Positions 1 to 6,036 of a DNA stretch of 8,305 nt are shown in pieces. A program made the position numbers and the translations under genes. How positions within the stretch are numbered: position 1 is the first letter of the stretch; every line of letters starts with the position of its first letter. The DNA comes from Nitrospiraceae bacterium (lineage in GTDB: Bacteria; Nitrospirota; Thermodesulfovibrionia; UBA6902): positions 1,657,726-1,666,030 of the forward strand of contig CP070644.1 of assembly GCA_020354155.1 (NCBI GenBank), given 5' to 3'. The notes beneath the pieces were generated by a model, which was given only the letters and a program-made list of their open reading frames with translations, had not been told where the DNA came from and ran no database searches.

Positions 1-2
1 GT

Positions 3-854
3 GAGGATGGGTCTATCACCAGCGTCATAGAAATACGGTCTGATGTGACAGAAAAAATCAGACGACAGGAAGAAGCGATCCGTGCTGACCAACTTACCTC
101 CCTTGGCGAACTTGCAGCAGGCGTAGCCCATGAAATTAATAACCCAATAAACGGCATTATAAATCTTGCACAGCTCATATCCGATAATGAGGAATCCGGA
201 AAGAGTGGAAACCAACATGCAGAAAAAATTATTTATGAAGGACATCGCATATCCGATATTGTGAAAAGCCTGCTCTCTTTTGCCAGAGACGGAAAAAATG
301 TAAAAACAGGGTGCACTGTAAGTAAAATTATTGATGAAACACTCTCGCTCATGACGGCTCAGCTGCGAAAGGACCATATAAAATTGTCAATCAGGGTGGA
401 GGACGCACTTCCTTCTGTCAAGGTTAATTTCCAGCAGATTGAACAGGTCTTTCTCAATATAATCAATAATGCCCGGTACAGCCTGAATAAAAAGTATCCC
501 CTGGCAAGTGACAATAAAGTTCTTGAGATCATTGCTGAAAAGGTGGAGGTAGAGGATAAACCATATGTCCAGGTTGTTTTTCATGATCAGGGAACAGGCA
601 TTGCCGCAGATATAGTGAATAAAATTACAAATCCTTTTTTTACTACGAAACCCAGAGGCAGCGGCACAGGATTGGGATTAAGCATCAGTGAGAGCATCCT
701 GAAAGATCACGGAGGTTTTCTCAGGATTGATACCAGTGAAGGGAACTATACAAAAGTCATAACAGGATTGCCGACTATGGACAGCAGCCATATGACTGCT
801 GGAAAAGAATATCCTGCGAAGGCAGGTTTTATTTCAGGTCACTCCGGGGAGTAA
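3..854 (+). CDS. Sensor histidine kinase, 3' part (5' end outside window)
   Basis: The frame is open from base 3. Its first residues (EDGSITSVIEIRSDVTEK) read like the end of a PAS/PAC domain, so the gene starts upstream. The GTG at 45 is internal to that domain and is probably not the true start. The HisKA phosphoacceptor is the AHEINNP motif, with His at 129-131. The HATPase_c domain follows: N box LNIINNA (Asn at 456-458), G1 box DQGTGI from 585, F box PFFTTKP, and G2 box GSGTGLGL from 657. All catalytic boxes are intact, so it should autophosphorylate on His and pass the phosphate to an aspartate. A tail of about 25 residues without recognised motif follows the catalytic domain. The stop lies 3 bases before the sigma-54 response regulator gene, so the two form an operon and very probably a cognate pair. 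The signal sensed cannot be told because the input region is missing. Membrane segments, if any, lie outside the window. Confidence 0.93.
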   Translation, partial: EDGSITSVIEIRSDVTEKIRRQEEAIRADQLTSLGELAAGVAHEINNPINGIINLAQLISDNEESGKSGNQHAEKIIYEGHRISDIVKSLLSFARDGKNVKTGCTVSKIIDETLSLMTAQLRKDHIKLSIRVEDALPSVKVNFQQIEQVFLNIINNARYSLNKKYPLASDNKVLEIIAEKVEVEDKPYVQVVFHDQGTGIAADIVNKITNPFFTTKPRGSGTGLGLSISESILKDHGGFLRIDTSEGNYTKVITGLPTMDSSHMTAGKEYPAKAGFISGHSGE

Positions 855-857
855 CAT

Positions 858-2555
858 ATGACGGGGAAAATACTCATCATAGACGATGAAGCTACCATCA
901 GATTCACCTTTGAGAGCTTTCTCGTGCATAAAGGGCATGATATATCAGTTGCTGCCGATTCACAGGAAGCACTGACACTCATTGGCAACAGTAATTTTGA
1001 TCTTATCATTTCAGATATTGTTTTGGATGAACTCTCCGGTATTGATATTTTAAAGGCAATCAGAAAGAAAGACCTTGCCTGTCCTGTTGTCATGATTACG
1101 GGAGCACCTGATATGGAGACAGCCCAGGAGGCGCTCAGACTTGGAGCCTATGATTATCTCCCAAAACCAGTGACGAAAGAATCCCTCCTCCGTGTTACCA
1201 GTAAGGCCCTTGAGAAAAAGGCACTGTATGATGAAAAGGAAAAGTATCGTCTCAACCTTGAGAATGTCTTCAGAAATATAGACTACGGGATAATCACCAT
1301 TGATCAGGAAGGAGTGGTGATTGACTTTAATGATACCGCCAGACGACTCTGCGGCTACTCAGGAGAATTAAAGGGGAAGACATTCTGGACGAGCGAGGCA
1401 GCATGTAATGGCGCATGCGTAACAATGCTGAAGGAGTCATTAACAACAGGGAAACAGGTTGAATTATACCGCCATGAATGCTCGCACAAAGATAAACCTG
1501 CAATGGTTGTCACAATATCTGCTTCACCCCTTACTGATCATGGAGGCAATCCTTCAGGTGCAATGATGGTAATCAAAGACGAAACGCGGATCGACAGCCT
1601 TGAACGGGACCTCAGGGAGCGAAGAAAGTATCACCGCATTATCGGAAAGAGCGATAAAATGCAGAAGGTCTTCTCTCTGATACAAAGCCTCGCTTCTGTC
1701 TATACAACGGTGCTGATTACCGGTGAGAGCGGAACAGGCAAGGAACTGGCAGCCGAAGCCCTGCATATAAAAGGTGTGCGCAGAGATAAACCTTTGATAA
1801 AAGTAAACTGTTCCGCGCTGCAGGAGAACCTCCTTGAGAGTGAACTTTTCGGGCACGTTAAGGGTGCCTTTACGGGCGCAACAGAGAATAAGGAAGGCAG
1901 ATTCTTTAAGGCCGATGGCGGGACTATCTTTCTTGACGAGATAGGAGATATTTCGGAAAGAATCCAGCTGAAACTGTTACGGGTCATTCAGGAGAGAGAA
2001 TTTGAGCGGGTAGGGGATTCAAAGCCTGTCAAGATAGATGTGCGGATTGTTGCAGCTACCAATAAAGATTTACGGGAGAAGATCCGGAGCGGAGAATTTC
2101 GGGAAGACCTCTACTATCGCCTCAAGGTTGTGGAAGTTCAGATGCCTCCCTTGAGAGAAAACAGGGATGACATCCCCCTGCTGGTTGACCATTTCCTGAG
2201 TCACTTTAACAGCAGGTTTCATAAAAACATTGAAGGTATATCAGCGGAAGTGATGCAATTGTTTATGCAGTACCGATGGCCCGGGAATGTACGGGAACTG
2301 GAACATACCATGGAGCATGCTTTTATTATTTGTAACAACAGTCTCATAACATCCGATCACCTTCCCCCGGACATTGTAATCCCTCATCCTGATGAAATGA
2401 TCGCCTCAGGAGCAGGGGAGGAAAAGGACCTGCATTCTGTCATGGAGGCGCTGGACAAATCCAGATGGAATATAACCAAGGCAGCCCGTATGCTTGGTGT
2501 CAGCCGTCCTACACTGTATAAGAAGATGAAGAATTTGGATTTGCATGACAGCTGA
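858..2555 (+). CDS. NtrC-family sigma-54-dependent response regulator with PAS domain
   Basis: This 565-residue enhancer-binding protein activates sigma-54 promoters when phosphorylated. Its receiver domain (about 1-120) has the acidic pair D9/D10, phosphoacceptor D53, T81 and K103 (LPKP). A PAS domain (about 130-245) carries four cysteines (C165, C183, C187, C208). The AAA+ domain (about 260-490) shows Walker A GESGTGKE (289-296), the sigma-54 contact loop GAFTGA (336-341), Walker B TIFLDE (356-361) and the conserved REDLYYRL segment (415-422). The C-terminal Fis-type helix-turn-helix (about 525-562) reads NITKAARMLGVSRPTLYKKM. The ATG at 858 follows a GGGGAG ribosome binding site and sits 3 bases after the kinase stop. 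A receiver plus an extra PAS is less usual than plain NtrC and suggests a second input. All catalytic motifs look intact. The target genes are not proven, but the dyad repeat just behind the gene is a candidate binding site. Confidence 0.95.
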   Translation: MTGKILIIDDEATIRFTFESFLVHKGHDISVAADSQEALTLIGNSNFDLIISDIVLDELSGIDILKAIRKKDLACPVVMITGAPDMETAQEALRLGAYDYLPKPVTKESLLRVTSKALEKKALYDEKEKYRLNLENVFRNIDYGIITIDQEGVVIDFNDTARRLCGYSGELKGKTFWTSEAACNGACVTMLKESLTTGKQVELYRHECSHKDKPAMVVTISASPLTDHGGNPSGAMMVIKDETRIDSLERDLRERRKYHRIIGKSDKMQKVFSLIQSLASVYTTVLITGESGTGKELAAEALHIKGVRRDKPLIKVNCSALQENLLESELFGHVKGAFTGATENKEGRFFKADGGTIFLDEIGDISERIQLKLLRVIQEREFERVGDSKPVKIDVRIVAATNKDLREKIRSGEFREDLYYRLKVVEVQMPPLRENRDDIPLLVDHFLSHFNSRFHKNIEGISAEVMQLFMQYRWPGNVRELEHTMEHAFIICNNSLITSDHLPPDIVIPHPDEMIASGAGEEKDLHSVMEALDKSRWNITKAARMLGVSRPTLYKKMKNLDLHDS

Positions 2556-2573
2556 TACTCTCACCTTGGATTA

Positions 2574-2603
2574 TTTACAATCTGTAAATTTACAATCTGT
2601 AAA
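2574..2603. promoter_or_regulatory. Tandem 15-bp palindromes, putative activator binding sites
   Basis: The 15-mer TTTACAATCTGTAAA occurs twice in direct succession without a mismatch (2574-2588 and 2589-2603). Each unit is itself a perfect inverted repeat, TTTACA and TGTAAA around a 3-base centre. The junction creates a third dyad, TGTAAATTTACA. Sigma-54 activators usually bind pairs of dyads upstream of their target promoter. These begin 18 bases after the stop of such an activator, so they are plausible sites for it. The assignment to that regulator is inference. Confidence 0.55.
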
Positions 2604-2845
2604 ATATTACACTTCCCTTCTTCTCACAGCTCGCACAACCTTGCCTCATAATCTGTAGTCTCCTCTTTGTATTTCATTCCGTTCATCTTTTAAAATAGTG
2701 TATCAGTCACTTTTCTGAAATTGTATTTCTTCTATTATTACAGGTGCTTTTGTTTCAATTCTGCATTTCTTTATCCTGCTCAGGGTACTCTTTATTCTCC
2801 GGTGAAGCTCTCTATTTTTATTAAAAAAAAGACTCTCCTGTCTTC

Positions 2846-2860
2846 CGGCATGCTTCTTGT
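2846..2860 (+). promoter_or_regulatory. Weak candidate sigma-54 promoter
   Basis: CGGCATGCTTCTTGT fits the -24/-12 pattern (TGGCAC, five bases, TTGC) with the correct ten-base gap between the GG and the -12 dinucleotide. However, it has GT instead of GC at -12 and C instead of T before the GG. Transcription would start near 2872, about 40 bases before the small cysteine-rich gene and about 245 bp after the tandem palindromes. An A/T tract that could bend DNA lies between them. One core position is wrong, so this is only a suggestion. Confidence 0.22.
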
Positions 2861-2913
2861 AATGCAATTGCCAAAAGCAGTCAAAGGGTTTTCAAGGAAG
2901 ATATTCCAACTTC

Positions 2914-3117
2914 ATGAAAGAAAAGAAATGGATCGACAGTGATGAGAAACAAGGACTCAAATTTACGGCGAAATGTCCCTTTATTGATGAGCCCTTTGAC
3001 TATTGTTACTGCTCAAGTATGGACAGCCTGTCAGTGCAGCAGGTGATGAGGTATTGCGGTGGAACCTACAAGGAATGTCACATATATAAAAATAAGAAAC
3101 GTATAAAAGAAGCGTAA
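2914..3117 (+). CDS. Small cysteine-rich protein (67 aa), unknown function
   Basis: The product is a hydrophilic, lysine-rich 67-residue protein with five cysteines at 21, 31, 33, 48 and 55. The arrangement is CPFI, then CYC, then YCGG, then ECHIY. This spacing (C-x9-C-x-C-x14-C-x6-C, with a His next to the last Cys) looks like a small metal- or cluster-binding fold rather than chance translation. No signal peptide or membrane segment is visible, so it should be cytoplasmic. The ATG at 2914 has an AAGGAAG element about 13 bases upstream, slightly far but usable. A 73-codon frame overlapping it lacks protein character. The gene ends 25 bases before the riboswitch P1 stem and could share its transcript. 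I do not recognise a named family. I accept it as a gene because of the cysteine pattern. Confidence 0.6.
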   Translation: MKEKKWIDSDEKQGLKFTAKCPFIDEPFDYCYCSSMDSLSVQQVMRYCGGTYKECHIYKNKKRIKEA

Positions 3118-3141
3118 TTTTCAAATAAAGATCTGAACACT

Positions 3142-3232
3142 ATTCAGGAGACGAAAGGCCAAACCCTCTGTGAGGAGGAGACGGAAAGCAACGGGTCTCA
3201 CGTAAGAGTCAGCCGCGCTGCCGAATGTGAAT
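3142..3232 (+). promoter_or_regulatory. Cyclic-di-GMP-I (GEMM-I) riboswitch aptamer
   Basis: The conserved parts of the GEMM-I aptamer appear in order. A closing stem ATTCA (3142-3146) pairs with TGAAT (3228-3232). Next come AAAGGC and the CAAACC box (3160-3165), then a P2 stem CCTCT/GGAGG capped by a GNRA tetraloop GTGA (3170-3173). The second conserved strand ACGGAAAGC (3181-3189) follows. P3 is formed by GTCTC (3195-3199) and GAGTC (3206-3210) with one mismatch. The terminal AGCCGCGCTGCCGAAT (3211-3226) ends the core. From memory this resembles Geobacter GEMM-I elements closely. It lies on the + strand about 200 nt before the multicopper oxidase, which it most likely controls. No intrinsic terminator is visible in the leader, so control of translation or of RNA folding near the start is more likely than attenuation. 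The ligand is c-di-GMP in most members and cGAMP in a Geobacter subclass. Confidence 0.88.
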
Positions 3233-3287
3233 GTTTATGGTAAGACCAGTTTTATATTACAAGGGAATAGTGAAAATTAAGGAAGAA

Positions 3288-3416
3288 ATGAACCGGATTA
3301 CCGTTGCATTAAGAAAGGAGGTGAGGGCAATTGAATTGAGAAATCATAAGTATTATTGTCTCAATTCAATAAGATTGCTGGTCACAGCATTGATTAATTT
3401 GTATGTTGCTGTATAA
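3288..3416 (+). CDS. Possible leader ORF between riboswitch and oxidase gene
   Basis: An ATG at 3288 follows AAGGAAG closely and opens a 42-codon frame ending 17 bases before the oxidase start. A second option is TTG at 3336, behind a very strong AAAGGAGGT (3315-3322) but at a long spacing of 13. The 26-residue product from TTG begins (M)RNHKYY and continues with a hydrophobic run. It resembles the start MRKHKKF of the oxidase signal peptide. It could be a regulatory leader peptide, a remnant of a duplicated gene start, or non-coding leader RNA. No homologue is recognised and confidence is low. Confidence 0.22.
   Translation: MNRITVALRKEVRAIELRNHKYYCLNSIRLLVTALINLYVAV
3330..3370 (+). promoter_or_regulatory. 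Perfect 12-bp hairpin in the riboswitch leader
   Basis: ATTGAATTGAGA (3330-3341) is the exact inverse complement of TCTCAATTCAAT (3359-3370), with a 17-base loop. It sits between a strong SD-like AAAGGAGGT (3315-3322) and the oxidase start. It is not followed by a T run, so it is not an ordinary terminator. It may be part of the riboswitch expression platform, an mRNA-stabilising stem, or a DNA operator. Confidence 0.5.
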
Positions 3417-3433
3417 AGAAAAAGGAGGTATGA

Positions 3434-5782
3434 ATGAGAAAGCACAAGAAATTTATAATGTCAATGGCGATCATGGCGCTTGGCCTTGTACTTGTAAGCA
3501 CAGGCGCTTTTGCCCAGGCAGTGCCGGGCGGAACACTTGATCCAACGACAATTCCAAAGTATGTAACACCGCTTGTAATTCCGCCCGTTATGAACAATGA
3601 TGGAACAGGAGTTGACAACTATGATATTGCTGTCAGGCAGTTCCAGCAGCAGATCCTTCCTGGAGGGCTATGGGATGTGATCGGTGGCACAGCATATGGG
3701 TTTCCAGCAACAATGCTGTGGAGCTATGGCCCAGCTGCGGACCCAACTCCTGCGATTGCACCGGATCCAACTTCCCAGTTCAACTACCCGGCCTACACTG
3801 TTGAGACGTTATCTGATGTGCGTGTTAACGTCCGGTGGATCAACGAACTAGTTATGAACCCTGACGACTGCTTCCTAGCTGATGGCACTTTGAATCCGGT
3901 TGCTGCTGTGGGCTCGTGCTACTTCAGGCCCCATATTCTACCGCTCGACCAGACCCTGCACTGGGCAAACCCACCCGCTGTTGGGTGCAGGCACGGTGAA
4001 CCAAACAGGACCGACTGCGCCACGAATGACCCAACACAGTATACAGGTCCAGTGCCCATCGTGACTCATGTTCATGGCGCGCATGTTGATCCACATAGTG
4101 ATGGTTATCCTGAAGCCTGGTGGCTTCCTGCAGCAAGCAACATTCCTGGTACATATGCCACAAGTGGCAGCATGTTTGATGATGCCACAGGATTAAATGC
4201 GGGCAATGTCGGGTATGCCGATTACTCATACGTTCAGAGCCAGCCCGCAACGACGCTTTGGTATCATGACCATAGTCTTGGTATGACCCGTTCGAACGTC
4301 TACGCCGGGCCGGCGGGTTTCTGGCTCGTACGTGGCGGCAAGTATGATGTAATTAAGGATACCTTAACAGGTTTGCCTGCCGTACTCCCGGGACCAGCTC
4401 CCGTAGCAGGTGACACTGTTCTTGAACTCAACGCACCGGGACTGATTGAAGGGACAATTGACAAAAGGAGTGCAATCCGTGAAATCCCGATCGTTATCCA
4501 GGATCGTTCATTTGATACTAATGGTGATTTGTTTTATCCGGACAACAGAGCTTTCTTTGAGGGACTTGATCCGGACCAGCTACAAATCCCCTTCGTACCT
4601 GATTCAGATATTGCTCCCACATGGAATCCCGAGGCCTTCTTCAACGTAATGGTCGTTAATGGCGTTAGCTGGCCTAACCTTGATGTAGCACCTGCAAAGT
4701 ATCGCTTCAGGCTCCTGAACGGTTGTAACTCCCGTTTTCTGAACCTGTCTCTGCAGGTTGTATCATCTACTAATCAGGCGCTTGTAGGCACAGAGCTGCC
4801 TTTCTACCAGATTGGGGCTGAGCAGGGTTTCCTTCGCGAGGTGGTAAGAATTGAAACCGGATTTGCCACGCCGCTTAAAGGTGACGGGATGATTCCCGTA
4901 CCAGTACCGGCAGTTGACCCACAGCAGGCTCTGCTTATGGGGCTGGCAGAGCGTGCCGATTCTATTGTAGACTTCAGCGGTTTGCCGGACGGGACTGTAG
5001 TCCGCATGCTCAACACTGCTCCTGATGCTCCATTCGGAGGTTTTCCTGATATTCCTGCGGACCCTGGTACGACCGGTCAGGTTATGGAATTTACAGTGAG
5101 TTCTGGACTTCATCTGCCAAGCGATGCGCTAACTACTTCACCACTGAATATGAAGCCTAAGGCAGAGGGCGCTCTGAAACAAAAAAAGAAGAAAAGTGTT
5201 GTCAGGCAGCTTTCTCTTAACGAGGGAGAATCAGAAGTACTCTGTGTAGATCTTGATCCGGCGGGTAACATCATAGCTGTTCCAGGTACTCCACCTGACT
5301 GTTCAGGTGGCGGAGTCCCATTCGGACCGAAAGAGGCTTTGTTAGGCTTGGTTGACCTTACGAATCCGGCTATGCCTCTTGGTATTCCTCTGAAATGGAC
5401 AGACGATACAGGTGTCAGCACCGCCGTTCCTGTGACCATGGCAAATGGTTCTGTTCGGAATATTAATGTTACAGAGAATCCCACAGTTGGTGCAGTCGAA
5501 GATTGGGATATTTACAACTTTACAGCTGACGCGCACCCGATCCACCTGCACCTCGTGCGATTCGAGGTGATAGGCAGGACAGCAATTGACCCCCTTGTTC
5601 CTCTTGTTGGAGCAAGTGTGCAGCCGTGGGAGAATGGCATGAAAGACACGGTGATTTCCTATCCAGGTGAGATTACAACTGTCAGGGCCAAGTTCGATAT
5701 TGCTGGTCTATATGTCTGGCACTGCCATATTGTAGAACACGAGGATAATGAAATGATGAGACCGTATGTTGTTTCACCATAA
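3434..5782 (+). CDS. Exported multicopper oxidase (CotA/laccase-like)
   Basis: This 782-residue enzyme oxidises a substrate at a type 1 copper and reduces O2 to water at a trinuclear cluster. Residues 1-27 form a Sec signal peptide (KHKK, hydrophobic core, AFA before Q28), so it acts in the periplasm or outside. All four copper motifs are present: HVH (212-214), WYHDH (276-280), HPIHLH (701-706) and HCHIVEHEDNEM (763-774). The type 1 ligands are therefore H701, C764, H769 and M774. SDGYPEAWW (222-230) and HPIHLHLVRF recall CotA and bilirubin-oxidase-like members. It is much longer than CotA (about 513 aa). Part of the extra length lies before the first copper motif and carries C146, C162, C185 and C195, which may form disulfides. 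A Lys-rich stretch lies at 582-587. AAGGAGG, 5 bases before the ATG at 3434, fixes the start. It is monocistronic, between the riboswitch and a terminator. The substrate (Mn, Fe, Cu or phenolics) cannot be decided. Confidence 0.95.
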   Translation: MRKHKKFIMSMAIMALGLVLVSTGAFAQAVPGGTLDPTTIPKYVTPLVIPPVMNNDGTGVDNYDIAVRQFQQQILPGGLWDVIGGTAYGFPATMLWSYGPAADPTPAIAPDPTSQFNYPAYTVETLSDVRVNVRWINELVMNPDDCFLADGTLNPVAAVGSCYFRPHILPLDQTLHWANPPAVGCRHGEPNRTDCATNDPTQYTGPVPIVTHVHGAHVDPHSDGYPEAWWLPAASNIPGTYATSGSMFDDATGLNAGNVGYADYSYVQSQPATTLWYHDHSLGMTRSNVYAGPAGFWLVRGGKYDVIKDTLTGLPAVLPGPAPVAGDTVLELNAPGLIEGTIDKRSAIREIPIVIQDRSFDTNGDLFYPDNRAFFEGLDPDQLQIPFVPDSDIAPTWNPEAFFNVMVVNGVSWPNLDVAPAKYRFRLLNGCNSRFLNLSLQVVSSTNQALVGTELPFYQIGAEQGFLREVVRIETGFATPLKGDGMIPVPVPAVDPQQALLMGLAERADSIVDFSGLPDGTVVRMLNTAPDAPFGGFPDIPADPGTTGQVMEFTVSSGLHLPSDALTTSPLNMKPKAEGALKQKKKKSVVRQLSLNEGESEVLCVDLDPAGNIIAVPGTPPDCSGGGVPFGPKEALLGLVDLTNPAMPLGIPLKWTDDTGVSTAVPVTMANGSVRNINVTENPTVGAVEDWDIYNFTADAHPIHLHLVRFEVIGRTAIDPLVPLVGASVQPWENGMKDTVISYPGEITTVRAKFDIAGLYVWHCHIVEHEDNEMMRPYVVSP

Positions 5783-5803
5783 CACCATCCACTGTGCCTT
5801 ACC

Positions 5804-5839
5804 AAGGAGGACCGCCCTCAGGGCGGTCCTCCTTTTTTT
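5804..5839 (+). terminator. Strong intrinsic terminator of the oxidase gene
   Basis: A 14-bp perfect GC-rich stem, AAGGAGGACCGCCC (5804-5817) with GGGCGGTCCTCCTT (5821-5834), has a 3-base loop and runs into seven T residues (5833-5839). It starts 21 bases after the oxidase stop and separates this transcript from the isomerase pair. Confidence 0.95.
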
Positions 5840-5911
5840 AATATTCACAGTCCTGCATGTGTATAAAAGAAAAGATGGAGAATGAATGATGATAGATGGA
5901 TGGGAAGAGCG

Positions 5912-5941
5912 TTGAATAAAACTTTTTCATTTGCTTATAAT
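5912..5941 (+). promoter_or_regulatory. Sigma-70-type promoter for the FKBP pair
   Basis: A -35 box TTGAAT (5912-5917) is followed by an 18-base spacer and a perfect -10 box TATAAT (5936-5941). The start would fall near 5948, giving a leader of about 90 nt before the first isomerase gene. It is the only good promoter between the upstream terminator and the gene. Confidence 0.65.
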
Positions 5942-6036
5942 GAAGTCATCGAGAGTAATCGTATGTGATACAAGCATTCGAACATTTTATCATTCATTCT
6001 TATTATTCATCACACTATAAAAGGAGTTATTATTTA

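Larger units (their letters stand above)
2556..2913. other. Intergenic spacer after the regulator
   Basis: About 360 AT-rich bases with no convincing gene. It holds the tandem palindromes at 2574-2603, a degenerate extra copy of their core (AATCTGTA, 2650-2657), an A/T tract around 2814-2830 and a weak -24/-12-like element at 2846-2860. I see no hairpin with a T run that would end the kinase/regulator transcript. Confidence 0.6.

Noticed and set aside
45..47. GTG as the start of the histidine kinase
   Set aside because: The frame continues upstream to the window edge with PAS/PAC-like residues, so this codon is internal.
2574..2603. CRISPR or longer tandem-repeat array
   Set aside because: There are only two contiguous copies with no spacers. 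A regulatory dyad fits better.
2631..2644. Sigma-54-like element TCGCAC, four bases, TTGC
   Set aside because: The gap between the -24 and -12 cores is one base too short and the GG is CG. Sigma-54 promoters tolerate spacing changes poorly.
2721..2942. 73-codon frame in the spacer after the regulator
   Set aside because: It starts with TTG, has a Phe/Tyr-rich AT-driven composition without domain character, and overlaps the more convincing cysteine-rich gene.
3376..3399. TGCTG/CAGCA hairpin followed by a T-containing stretch as a riboswitch terminator
   Set aside because: The stem is only five base pairs and the following sequence is not a true T run.
3924..5551. Several long reverse-strand frames inside the oxidase gene
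   Set aside because: They have no ribosome binding sites or recognisable domains. The + strand frame has complete copper motifs, so these are shadows.
5965..6036. Upstream GTG extension of the first FKBP gene
   Set aside because: No ribosome binding site is present and it would bury the signal peptide. ATG 6037 has a good AAGGAG and matches the paralogue's start.
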